A stretch of 62,691 nucleotides of DNA from Zhongshania marina (lineage in GTDB: Bacteria > Pseudomonadota > Gammaproteobacteria > Pseudomonadales > Spongiibacteraceae): assembly GCF_002915595.1 (NCBI RefSeq), contig NZ_PQGG01000033.1:1-62691 (forward strand), given 5' to 3'. A program made the translations under genes and the position numbers. Of this stretch, positions 1 through 7,749 are shown piece after piece; position 1 is the stretch's first letter; every line of letters begins with the position of its first letter. Under the pieces are notes generated by a model. That model saw only the letters and a program-made list of their open reading frames with translations. It ran no database searches and was not told where the DNA came from.

Positions 1-77
1 GTAAGCGCTCAATAAACCCCATCTAATAATTTCGTCGCGGTAGATTTACTCTTCAGTTTTAAGCTGAGGAGTCGTCC

Positions 78-377
78 ATGAACACAATCAACAAAACACA
101 ATTCTGGCAAGACCACGTCTCTGCTTGGCAAGGCAGCAACCTATCTCAAGCTGCGTATTGCAAGCAGCATGAGATCAAGTTTCACAACTTTGCTTATTGG
201 CGTAATCGGCTGAGCCCCGCAAAAGAACCGGCTGCGAAATTAATGAAGCTGGGCGGTATGCCGACCTCATCTCGTATGATCATGAATTTGCCGCTGGGCG
301 TTCGATTGGAATTATCCGCCAACGATTTGCCTGTTGTCTTGCCCGTGGTACTACATATCCTGCGGGAGTCGAACTGA
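78..377 (+). CDS. tnpA: IS66 family accessory protein TnpA
   Basis: This 99-residue protein has the IS66 TnpA N-terminal pattern: a tryptophan-rich helix (FWQDHVSAWQGSNLSQAAYC) followed by YWRNRL. That region resembles a helix-turn-helix that would bind the element's ends. A GAGGAG-like ribosome site (about 65-71) lies just before the ATG. The stop overlaps the tnpB start by one base (TGATG at 375-379), the usual coupling in IS66 elements. TnpA is an accessory factor needed with TnpB and TnpC for transposition. The C-terminal half is hydrophobic and poorly conserved. No defect is visible. Confidence 0.9.
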   Translation: MNTINKTQFWQDHVSAWQGSNLSQAAYCKQHEIKFHNFAYWRNRLSPAKEPAAKLMKLGGMPTSSRMIMNLPLGVRLELSANDLPVVLPVVLHILRESN

Positions 378-733
378 TGCTGCGGCCGACCTCCCATGTT
401 GAGGTCTATTTGTACATGGCTCCGGTGGATATGCGCAAGTCCATCAACGGATTGGCCGCGCTGGTTGAAACCGAGCTGGCGCTCTCGCCGATGATGGAGG
501 TGCTATTTGTATTTTGTAATCGTGGCCGGGATAAAATCAAACTTCTGTATTGGGAGCGAAACGGTTTTGTGGTCTGGTATAAGCGCCTAGAAAAGCAGCG
601 CTTTAAATGGCCTCGCCAATGCGAATCCGGCTATGAATTACGCGATGGTCGCGACTTAAACTTTTTGCTTGATGGCTTGGATATTTGGCGCAATAAACCG
701 CATGAAACCTTGTATTTTGATTCGGTTAGCTGA
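377..733 (+). CDS. tnpB: IS66 family accessory protein TnpB (Orf2)
   Basis: The 118-residue product carries the TnpB hallmarks MAPVDMRKSINGLAALVE near the N-terminus and CNRGRDKIKLLYWERNGF in the middle, followed by KRLEKQRFKWP. Length matches the family (about 115-120 residues). Its ATG overlaps the tnpA stop by one base, implying translational coupling. TnpB is required for IS66 transposition, but its biochemical role is unsettled. The reading frame is intact. Confidence 0.93.
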   Translation: MLRPTSHVEVYLYMAPVDMRKSINGLAALVETELALSPMMEVLFVFCNRGRDKIKLLYWERNGFVVWYKRLEKQRFKWPRQCESGYELRDGRDLNFLLDGLDIWRNKPHETLYFDSVS

Positions 734-757
734 CTCACTTTTGATATAATACACAGC

Positions 758-2305
758 ATGACACCGCCTCCCACCAACACACTTCCCGATGATATTTCTG
801 CACTCAAAGCTTTGCTGTTTGAGAAAGAACTTCGCCTCAATGAGAAGGATAAACGCATCTCGTTACTCGAAGAGCAAGTGCGTTTACTCAGGCATAAACG
901 CTTTGCGGCCAGTAGCGAGAAGTCGGACGAACAGGCCGAGCTGTTTAATGAAGCCGAAGCGGCTGAGCCTGCTTCTGAAGACGACCTTAGCGAAAACACG
1001 GATGACGCCGAAACCGAAACGATCCAATACGAGCGTCGCAAATCTCGTGGTCGTAAATCGTTGCCTGCTGACTTGCCTCGCGTCCGTATCGAACATGACC
1101 TGTCTGATGTAGAGAAAGTCTGTGACTGCGGTTGTGCGCTAACGCATATTGGCGAAGACACCAGCGAGCAGTTGGATATCATTCCCGCAACCGTCCAAGT
1201 CTTAGTACACGCCCGACTGAAATACGCCTGCAAAGCGTGTGAGTCGACAGTATGTACCGCCGCATTACCCGCACAGCCCATTCCAAAGAGCAATGCGAGC
1301 CCAGGCCTACTGGCGTATATCGCTACCGCGAAATACCAAGATGCGCTGCCGCTGCACCGCCAAGAAGCCATCTTCAAACGGATGGAAATTGATATCCCCC
1401 GCAACACCCTCGCGAATTGGATGATGCGCAGCGGCGAATTGATCGCGCCACTCATCACCCAGCTTGATCACGAGCTTCGCCGAGGCAAAATCATCCAGTG
1501 CGACGAAACGCCGCTTCAGGTATTAAACGAACCGGACAGGCCCGCGAGTAGCCAATCGTATATGTGGGTCAGGCGTAGTGGCGCCCCAGATCACCCCATC
1601 GTGTTGTATGACTATGCGCCGAGTCGCGCTGGCAGCGTGGCGAAGAACTTACTCACGGGTTTTAGTGGTTATCTGCAAACCGATGACTATGCAGGCTACC
1701 ATGCCGTCGGCCGCCAAGAAGATATTAGCCATGTGGGGTGCTGGGCACACGCACGCCGTAAATTCATTGATGCCCAAAAGGCGGCTATCTCCAAAGACAA
1801 AAAGACTACCCGCACCGGCAAGGCCGATGTGGCCATTAACTATATTGCCAAGCTGTATGCTATCGAAAAGCAGGCGAAGGACGCGAGCAGCGAAGCCCGT
1901 CACCAGCTGCGACAAGACAAAAGCGTTCCGATCCTCAATGCCCTTAGGGAGTGGTTGGACAAAACTTTACACAGTACCTTGCCCAAAGGCCTGCTGGGTA
2001 CCGCACTGGGTTATCTCAATAAAAATTGGGAAAAGTTGATTCGATACACGGAAGATGGTGACGTGAATATTGATAACAACCTTGCCGAGAATGCCATCCG
2101 GCCTTTTGTTATAGGTCGCAAGAACTGGCTGTTTAGCGCAACGCCTAGAGGTGCTCATACCAGCGCCGCTATTTATAGTTTAATCGAAACGGCAAAAGCC
2201 AATGGCCTTGAGCCTTACGTGTATTTGTGCAAAGTCTTTAATCAATTACCAAGTATGACAACAACCGAAGAATTACAGGCATTGTTGCCGTGGGCAAACG
2301 CCTAA
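758..2305 (+). CDS. tnpC: IS66 family transposase TnpC (DDE)
   Basis: This 515-residue transposase has the expected IS66 order. A coiled-coil/leucine-zipper N-terminus (residues about 12-50) is followed by an acidic linker and a zinc-binding segment (CDCGCALTHIGED, then CKACES). The DDE catalytic core includes IIQCDETPLQVL and YLQTDDYAGYHAVG, and the C-terminal NNLAENAIRPFVIGRKNWLF supplies the catalytic glutamate. Length is normal and no internal stop is present, so the element looks autonomous. It cuts and joins the element's ends. The 25-base gap after tnpB suggests cotranscription. Confidence 0.96.
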   Translation: MTPPPTNTLPDDISALKALLFEKELRLNEKDKRISLLEEQVRLLRHKRFAASSEKSDEQAELFNEAEAAEPASEDDLSENTDDAETETIQYERRKSRGRKSLPADLPRVRIEHDLSDVEKVCDCGCALTHIGEDTSEQLDIIPATVQVLVHARLKYACKACESTVCTAALPAQPIPKSNASPGLLAYIATAKYQDALPLHRQEAIFKRMEIDIPRNTLANWMMRSGELIAPLITQLDHELRRGKIIQCDETPLQVLNEPDRPASSQSYMWVRRSGAPDHPIVLYDYAPSRAGSVAKNLLTGFSGYLQTDDYAGYHAVGRQEDISHVGCWAHARRKFIDAQKAAISKDKKTTRTGKADVAINYIAKLYAIEKQAKDASSEARHQLRQDKSVPILNALREWLDKTLHSTLPKGLLGTALGYLNKNWEKLIRYTEDGDVNIDNNLAENAIRPFVIGRKNWLFSATPRGAHTSAAIYSLIETAKANGLEPYVYLCKVFNQLPSMTTTEELQALLPWANA

Positions 2306-2538
2306 TACAGAAAAGTAGCAGGAAGGCAGTCGCCTTCTTGGCAACGCCATCCAATCCCTTGCTGCCCCTCATCCTTGAGATTACCTTCCATGCTGTAGAC
2401 TCATCCAGAGCCTGTAGAAAACTATAGGTGCATTATCTGAGTTTGCAAATAATTAATTGGGCGGGGTTTGTTGAGCGCTTACAAATCTGTGACAAAAAAT
2501 TATTTCTACCTCAGGTTAAAAAGTACTGATTTGACCTG

Positions 2539-2778
2539 TTAGTCATCACTTGTCACGCTATTGTTAGAGCGCACTAAAAGGTCACCAATATCACAATCAA
2601 AGTACTCACAAAGCCGATCAATAATGTCGAGCGTTGGGTTGTAGCCTCTATTCTTACCAATTTTTGAAAGTGTCGCTCGGTGAATTCCAGTAGCCTCGGA
2701 TATCTCTACCATAGTGGCAGATTTACCCTCGCGAAACTCTTTGTCTGCAAGCATTTCCTTTAAACGGACTCTGATCAT
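2539..2778 (-). CDS. XRE/Cro-type helix-turn-helix repressor
   Basis: A 79-residue single-domain protein with a Cro/C1-type helix-turn-helix at residues 23-41 (MVEISEATGIHRATLSKIG), followed by the usual C-terminal part (LDIIDRLCEYFDCDIGDLL). It matches the HTH_26/XRE family in size and order. It is divergent from the excisionase-like and integrase genes, and the shared intergenic region holds two copies of a 16-bp near-palindrome. It therefore probably represses the xis/int promoter and itself. The gene begins 56 bases inside the right end of IS66, so upstream parts of the same element may have been lost. Confidence 0.8.
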   Translation of the reverse strand: MIRVRLKEMLADKEFREGKSATMVEISEATGIHRATLSKIGKNRGYNPTLDIIDRLCEYFDCDIGDLLVRSNNSVTSDD

Positions 2779-2787
2779 GTTAATAAA

Positions 2788-2866
2788 TTGGCCTATAAGC
2801 TAATTAATGTGTTGACATGCGTCTTATTGTGCGTATATCCTGCAAACAAGTTGGCGTATAGGCTAA
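2788..2866 (+). promoter_or_regulatory. Paired XRE operators flanking the xis/int promoter
   Basis: Two copies of a 16-bp near-palindrome are visible: TTGGCCTATAAGCTAA (2788-2803) and TTGGCGTATAGGCTAA (2851-2866). Between them sit TTGACA (2812-2817) and TATATC (2834-2839) with 16-base spacing, a plausible sigma70 promoter for the rightward genes. A third partial copy (GGATAGGCAAC) starts near 2877. Binding by the adjacent XRE protein is inferred from position and symmetry. Confidence 0.6.
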
Positions 2867-2901
2867 CTTTTGACTGGATAGGCAACTTAGAGGAAATATA
2901 C

Positions 2902-3138
2902 ATGAGTTATACGTACCTTACTACTGATGCGCTAGCAGCTCGAATTCATTACGAGCCGACAACAATTCGTTCTTGCCTTAAGGATTCGGTTTTATTCGAA
3001 GGAACGCACTATATCCGTCCTTTTGGAGGCAGAAAGATTCTTTATATTTGGGAGAACATTGAGCGTGATATGACTGCGGCTTCAAATGCAGATCTTATTT
3101 CAATTCCTCTTGCTTCGGGAGGTGTTTGCAATGTCTAA
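2902..3138 (+). CDS. Excisionase-like small DNA-binding protein
   Basis: The reading frame is open from 2788, but the ATG at 2902 follows AGAGGAAATATAC, a good ribosome site, giving 78 residues. The N-terminal part (TTDALAARIHYEPTTIRSCL) looks like a winged-helix or helix-turn-helix, followed by a basic segment with GGRKILYIW. Small proteins of this kind precede DUF3596-type tyrosine integrases in prophages and integrative elements and act as recombination directionality factors. The stop overlaps the integrase start by 8 bases (3131-3138). Function is inferred from context. Confidence 0.6.
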   Translation: MSYTYLTTDALAARIHYEPTTIRSCLKDSVLFEGTHYIRPFGGRKILYIWENIERDMTAASNADLISIPLASGGVCNV

Positions 3139-4376
3139 GATTAGCGTTAGAAAAGAAACCGGAACTCTTCTTTTTGATTTTAATTATCGGGGTTCTCGCT
3201 GCCGGGAACAAACCACCCTCAAGGATACAAAAGCTAATCGCCGTAAAATGGAAAAAGTTCTCGAGCGTATTGAGCGTGAAATTGTGGCGGGAACATTTGA
3301 TTACGGTACGTTCTTTCCAGGTAGTAACAGGGCAAGTCAGTTTGGAGCCCGCCCATCGACTGCTTCGGTTGATGTAGTACCTAGTGTGGGTGGCGGAGGT
3401 GATATAGCCGCGCCTTTAATGCCAGCAGCGGTGCTAGAACGTGCTACGCCTACCTTTTCTGAGTTCACCGAAATTTGGTTAGCAGAAAATGACGCAGTCT
3501 GGCGCAGGAACACCATGATATCCACAAAGGTACATGTTAACGGTTATTTGTTACCACGCTTTGCTGACAAGCAGATGCATCAGATTCTGAAAGCAGACTG
3601 TTTGGCGTTTCGGGCTGATATCGCTAAGACCGGTGGCAGTATGAAGAAGCGAACGCTTTCTGCAAAAACTGTTAATGAAATTATGCAGATTCTGGGTGCC
3701 ATACTTGCCGAGGGGGCTGATCGTTACGAATTTCCCAATCCGATGCAAAACGTAAAGCGTCTCAAGACGCAGAAGGTGCATATCGACCCGCTGTCGTTTG
3801 ATGAAGTTGAGAAGTTTATTGTCAATGTTCGTCCAGATTATAAACCGTACTTTACCGTCCGCTTTTTTACGGAGTTGCGAACTGGCGAAGTCCACGGTCT
3901 TCAAGTGGCGAAATATCGATTTCGAGCGGCGAGAAATCTTAGTTCGGGAGACCTTTAGTCATTTGGGGCGGGAGTACACCAAAAACGATGGCTCGCAACG
4001 TGAAGTCCACATGTCAGAACCGGTGTACCAAGCTCTTAAAGAGCAACAAAGAGCAACCGGTCATCTTAGTGAGTATGTGTTCTGCACCGGAGCCGGTACG
4101 CCGATAGACCCTCTGAACGTAAACAAGCGCGTGTGGAAGCCCACATTGAAATTGCTCGGGATGAAAGACCGCCGTTTTTACCAAACCCGTCACACGGCAG
4201 CAACACTTTGGTTAGCCTCCGGCGAATCACCCGAATGGATAGCGAGACAAATGGGGCATGCCAGTACGGAGATGTTATTTAAAGTCTACTCGCGCTACGT
4301 TCCCAATCTAACCCGTCAAGATGGTTCGGCCTTTGAGCGGCTGCTGTTACAGCGAATGGGAGGGGGAGTGGAATAA
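3131..4376 (+). pseudogene. Tyrosine integrase with DUF3596 arm domain, frameshifted
   Basis: The ATG at 3131 opens a frame with an N-terminal Arm-DNA-binding domain (SCREQTTLKDTKANRRKMEK), a linker, a SAM-like core-binding domain and the catalytic arginine motif ELRTGEVHGL. It then runs out of frame and stops at 3958. The remainder continues in the +1 frame: KWRNIDFERREILVRET, then TRHTAATLW and MGHASTEMLFKVYSRY, which include the Arg/His residues and nucleophilic tyrosine. The switch lies at about 3903-3912, in GGTCTTCAAGTGG. Removing one base would read GLQWRNID, as expected of the family. Either the gene is dead by a one-base insertion or this is a sequencing error. A programmed shift is less likely because no slippery site is evident. 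Confidence 0.85.
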
Positions 4377-4924
4377 TGAAAACATTAACAAAAGAAACGG
4401 CAGGTTCATTGGCAAAAGTACTTAATAGTCAACTATCAACGATTCATAGCGATGATATGGTCGCGATTCTTGGTGTTGGGCGTGAATCACATAATGAAGG
4501 TGCCATTCAATCTTGGCTGCTGTCTCGTTTTGCAGATATTGATGTTAGTCATCCGAACATGATTCTGGAAAGTGCTTCAGAGGTATTAAATCAGCACCTC
4601 ACTGATTTACGAATGGAAGTGATGGGCGGTTCAATTTCTGAAATACAGGCACCACATGATTTTGTACAAATAAAACTATTAAGCGATCAAGAATTACGGC
4701 GAATTGCGCGCGCAATATACTTTTTGATATTTGGATACGGGTCAAGATCTGGCATTGATTCATTGATCAATTTAGCGATAGGTGGTCGAGGTAATTCCAT
4801 TGATCAAATTGCTAGTTGGATTTCCGTGCAGGGAAAGACCTATACCTATTTCCCGAGTGAGCTAACGCTCTCGCTCGCGCAGCGCTTGATGGAAAAGCTC
4901 AAGCGAATAGATGAATCATATTGA
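4376..4924 (+). CDS. Unknown protein coupled to integrase
   Basis: A 182-residue soluble-looking protein that I do not recognise. Its ATG overlaps the integrase stop by one base (TAATG at 4374-4378), so it is translationally coupled and probably belongs to the same integrative element. The sequence is helix-rich, with no signal peptide, no clear membrane segment and no cysteine pattern. A central glycine-rich stretch (YGSRSGIDSLINLAIGGRG) is the only distinctive part. It may be an element-specific accessory protein. No function is assigned. Confidence 0.5.
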   Translation: MKTLTKETAGSLAKVLNSQLSTIHSDDMVAILGVGRESHNEGAIQSWLLSRFADIDVSHPNMILESASEVLNQHLTDLRMEVMGGSISEIQAPHDFVQIKLLSDQELRRIARAIYFLIFGYGSRSGIDSLINLAIGGRGNSIDQIASWISVQGKTYTYFPSELTLSLAQRLMEKLKRIDESY

Positions 4925-5244
4925 TACGCACGACTGTTCGGGTGCATTATCTCATAGGTTCGACATAAAATTTTTGGTAAGTAATGTTGGGATATTTTCT
5001 TTATGTATCACCGTTGGTGGTACTAAGAATATGGAATTATCGAGGGTGCTGGCGCTGAAGAGGTCGCAAACTATAAAGGCGATATTGCGTGATCGGCTGA
5101 AGCTACCAAAATTGAAGTTGGAAGCTTGCTCAGAGTGTAGGTTTTCTTCAAAAATGACGGCCTATCTAATAATGAAGTATTGGATCTGTGGCCTGCCATT
5201 AAGATCTTACTGCGCATGCTAGTGGTGAGAGAATGATATGGTAT
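4925..5244 (+). other. Likely degenerate remnant, no intact gene
   Basis: A 103-codon frame (4911-5222, plus strand) is open here, but its product is cysteine- and lysine-rich with no recognisable motif and it overlaps the previous gene. A second frame reads more protein-like (EGAGAEEVANYKGDIA, then VFFKNDGLSNNEVLDLWPAI) but is broken by in-frame stops. That pattern suggests a decayed gene at the edge of the integrative remnant. I would not annotate a functional protein. Confidence 0.3.
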
Positions 5245-5565
5245 TTAATATTGCGATTCTGGAAGATGTACTACCATACCATCAAGTTCATTGCTGATAT
5301 TGACTTGGCAAGCTAGGCGACTATTTTTTGCTGGGTCTAGGGCGCATTCCAGCATCTCTTGCTCAATTTCATCCGGCGTCCCTGATTTAGCTAGCCAGTC
5401 TTCAGCTATATAGCAGTGACAGGTAGCGCAACTGCAGGAGCCGCCGCATTCTCCAAGTATTTCATCGATGCCATTGTCTAGTGCGACTTGCATTAGATTA
5501 CTGCCAGAGTCAGCGTTGACTTCGCGAACATCGCCGTTTACGGATATAAATTTTATTAGGGCCAT
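5245..5565 (-). CDS. Adrenodoxin-type [2Fe-2S] ferredoxin
   Basis: This 106-residue protein has the vertebrate/bacterial-type ferredoxin cluster signature C-x5-C-x2-C (CGGSCSCATC, about residues 40-49) and the distal cysteine in RLACQV. Extra cysteines in the loop (CSCATCHC) are unusual but leave the four-ligand spacing intact. Such ferredoxins pass electrons to P450s or Rieske oxygenases. It lies 136 bases downstream of the KshA-like oxygenase on the same strand, and a P450 is encoded at 39203, so either could be its partner. No ferredoxin reductase gene is visible in the window. Confidence 0.9.
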   Translation of the reverse strand: MALIKFISVNGDVREVNADSGSNLMQVALDNGIDEILGECGGSCSCATCHCYIAEDWLAKSGTPDEIEQEMLECALDPAKNSRLACQVNISNELDGMVVHLPESQY

Positions 5566-5701
5566 CGCTGGGTTCTCTTGTCAAAAAAATATTTAATAAT
5601 TTCTGCATTACTTAATATTTAAATCCTGGTTGAAGGGGCGTGCAGCTAGGCTGAAATGAGAAAACATTAATAGGTCAGGTGTCGCTGCGGCGATACTTCA
5701 A

Positions 5702-6709
5702 CTAATCTACCTGCTCCGCAGGAGGGAGGTCGTAAAAACCGGCCTGCCATTTTCTTAGCATGTTAAAGGCTTTTACGTCTTGCTTGGCGAGCATGGGACG
5801 GTCGACATATTTTTGATGGCGCCAAACAAGTAAGTCTTCGTCTACGGTAGTAAGAATTTCGTTTTTGATACGTTCTTGAATGACGAGAGGCATATCGCCC
5901 GCTTCACCGTCCTTACGTTCCCACCAAATTGTATTGAATAGTTCTGATGTTTCATCGTCGATTGGTGTTGCTGAAAAGAGCACACGGTAGTTGTAAGCGC
6001 CTTTGAATACATTGAAAGAGCAACCGACGCCACTGGTGCGCGTGTCAAAGGTCATTTCGATGTTATTGGTTCGAACTGACTTAAATCCGAAAAGCGTTCT
6101 AAAGACAGAATCGTTTTCGCGAATGTCCATCTCTAGCAACATTGGGTCTAATGGGGAGTCATGAACATAGCGAAAGTGCATTGAATCAACACTGTTCTCG
6201 AAGGTAATTTGCGGATGAACAGGCTCGTTAGGCCAGCGCCGAGTGCCATGTGGGTATATGGGATAAAATTCAGATTCGTCGCGATCGGAGAACTCACGGA
6301 AACTATCAAACATATGAGGCAGTTCCCAGCGAGGCGCAGAGCCGGTGGGGTCGTGCCACATAAAGACACAGCCATGCTGTTCAGTAACATGCCACGTCTT
6401 TATACGTTTGTTAATGGTATTTTCCTGGTAAGGAATTTCAACATTCTTGCCTTCGCCGTTCCATACCCAGCCGTGATAGGGGCAGGTTACGCAATTGCCT
6501 TTAACCTTGCCTCCGTGACCGAGGTGGGCGCCCATATGGTGGCAGTGGGCATTCATTAATCGCAGCTCACCATCTTCACCGCGAAAAGCAACTAGATCTT
6601 CGCCAAAATAACGTAATGGCTTGACTTCGCCTGCAGGGATTTCACCACTCCACGCAATTTGGAACCAGCCGACCGGCTTCATTGAAAAAGGCAGTTCTTT
6701 TAAATTCAT
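5702..6709 (-). CDS. Rieske non-heme iron oxygenase, KshA-like
   Basis: A 335-residue terminal oxygenase subunit. The Rieske cluster ligands are C56-x-H58 (AHCHHMGAHLG) and C76-x2-H79 (CPYHGW). The mononuclear iron site is N172-x2-D175-x2-H178-x4-H183 (ENSVDSMHFRYVHD). Overall layout and size resemble 3-ketosteroid 9alpha-hydroxylase KshA and related single-component Rieske oxygenases, though it is shorter than actinobacterial KshA. The likely role is hydroxylation of a polycyclic ketone with the adjacent ferredoxin as donor. A candidate operator (6779-6793) lies 69 bases upstream of the start, and a TetR gene is divergent. The exact substrate is inference. Confidence 0.85.
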   Translation of the reverse strand: MNLKELPFSMKPVGWFQIAWSGEIPAGEVKPLRYFGEDLVAFRGEDGELRLMNAHCHHMGAHLGHGGKVKGNCVTCPYHGWVWNGEGKNVEIPYQENTINKRIKTWHVTEQHGCVFMWHDPTGSAPRWELPHMFDSFREFSDRDESEFYPIYPHGTRRWPNEPVHPQITFENSVDSMHFRYVHDSPLDPMLLEMDIRENDSVFRTLFGFKSVRTNNIEMTFDTRTSGVGCSFNVFKGAYNYRVLFSATPIDDETSELFNTIWWERKDGEAGDMPLVIQERIKNEILTTVDEDLLVWRHQKYVDRPMLAKQDVKAFNMLRKWQAGFYDLPPAEQVD

Positions 6710-6778
6710 GACTTAAACTCCGTTAACAGGTAGCCCCTGTTTGGGCGGTGTATTTTTTAGCTATGGCGCTGAATAAAA

Positions 6779-6793
6779 CTAATATACCATCAG
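6779..6793. promoter_or_regulatory. Regulon operator copy a (KshA-like promoter)
   Basis: CTAAT-atacc-ATCAG is an imperfect inverted repeat of 5-base half-sites with a 5-base spacer. It matches the element repeated upstream of many transcription units in this window. It lies between the KshA-like gene and the divergent TetR gene. A weaker version, TTGAT-gtaat-ATTAA (6945-6959), sits close to the TetR start and could be autoregulatory. Confidence 0.5.
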
Positions 6794-6994
6794 TTATTTT
6801 GGCTATCAAGGATTGCTGGTCGGAATTTTGTTAGCTATTCATCCTACGGTTTGTAAATTTATTACCTGAGCGTAGCTGTATTAGGGATTCTGCAGATGAG
6901 TAGCAATTTAGAGTTTTGTGGCAAGCTGCGATTTTTATTACAATTTGATGTAATATTAAGTTTCATTGTGTATGTTTTTTGGGCGTCCTAGAGA

Positions 6995-7660
6995 ATGCGA
7001 ACAGTAGTTACTACAAATAATCACGGCCAGTCGCTGGGTCGTAAAGGAGCGGAAACCCGCAAGCGGTTAATGGATGCGGCGCGTAAATTATTGAAATCGG
7101 GCTCTCCGGTAGAATTGACTGCGGTGTCAATTGCTAAGCGGGCAAAGTCATCTTCAGCCACTTTTTATCTCTATTTTTCTGATGTGCGGGGCATTTTACT
7201 TGCCTTAACTGAAGAGGCAGAGTCAGATATGCAGGCAGTGCACAATATCTTGGATGAACCTTGGGATCCTAAAATATTAGATGTTGAGCACTCCCGTCGG
7301 GTCGTAAATGCCTTTGTGTCGGTTTGGGATAAGCATCGCGAAGTTTTGCGCTACCGGAACTTAGAAGCGGATCGCGGTGATCCCGTTTTTGAGAATATTC
7401 GTTTGCGGACATCGGTACGGATTGTAAATCGCTTTGCCGAGCATATTGTCGCTGCTTACCCTGAAAATAGTGGTGGCACTAAAACCACTGCCCAGGCCGA
7501 TGCCTCGGTATTGGTAGCGGCAATGGAGCGTTTGGCGGCAACCGATCCCAAATCAGTTGAGCGTGGTGTGGGGGCCGACGAAATGTGGGGTGCAATGACG
7601 CGTATTATTGCAAGAACTCTCAGTGCACCACCGAGTCCAGCGGATTTTATGCAGGAATAG
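6995..7660 (+). CDS. TetR-family transcriptional regulator
   Basis: The 221-residue protein has the TetR N-terminal domain: ETRKRLMDAARKLL, then a helix-turn-helix ending SSSATFYLYFSDVRGIL (residues about 35-65). A variable ligand-binding C-terminal domain follows. It is divergent from the KshA-like oxygenase, and one full and one weak copy of the repeated palindrome lie between them. That makes it the best candidate for the regulator of the dispersed operator set. A ligand such as a CoA thioester or steroid intermediate is plausible but not shown. It is followed by a strong hairpin terminator. Confidence 0.88.
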   Translation: MRTVVTTNNHGQSLGRKGAETRKRLMDAARKLLKSGSPVELTAVSIAKRAKSSSATFYLYFSDVRGILLALTEEAESDMQAVHNILDEPWDPKILDVEHSRRVVNAFVSVWDKHREVLRYRNLEADRGDPVFENIRLRTSVRIVNRFAEHIVAAYPENSGGTKTTAQADASVLVAAMERLAATDPKSVERGVGADEMWGAMTRIIARTLSAPPSPADFMQE

Positions 7661-7698
7661 CAGTTTAATTAATACCGTTAATATGGTTATTGCTTAAT

Positions 7699-7732
7699 AA
7701 AAAACCGACGCTAGCAATAACGTCGGTTTTTT
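7699..7732. terminator. Bidirectional rho-independent terminator
   Basis: The stem AAACCGACG (7702-7710) pairs with CGTCGGTTT (7721-7729) around a 10-base loop. It is flanked by an A-run on the left and T-run on the right, so it can work for both convergent units: the TetR gene and the minus-strand ligase. Confidence 0.9.
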
Positions 7733-7749
7733 TATATCAAAAGCAGGTG

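Larger units (their letters stand above)
1..2482 (+). mobile_element. Complete IS66-family insertion sequence
   Basis: The left end (1-20, GTAAGCGCTCAATAAACCCC) and the reverse complement of 2463-2482 agree at 19 of 20 positions, giving terminal inverted repeats. Between them lie the three genes typical of IS66 (tnpA, tnpB, tnpC) in order on the plus strand. About 2.5 kb is the usual family size. IS66 normally makes 8-bp target duplications. The right flank starts AAATCTGT at 2483, but the left flank is outside the window, so the duplication cannot be checked. Confidence 0.95.

Noticed and set aside
631-1458. Long minus-strand open frame inside IS66 tnpC
   Set aside because: It lies opposite a clear transposase; its product is Ser/Arg-rich without motifs, as expected of an antisense shadow.
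4911-5222. 103-codon plus-strand frame after the integrase-linked gene
   Set aside because: Composition and lack of motifs do not support a protein; a parallel frame with stops looks more like the original gene, so the region is listed as a remnant.
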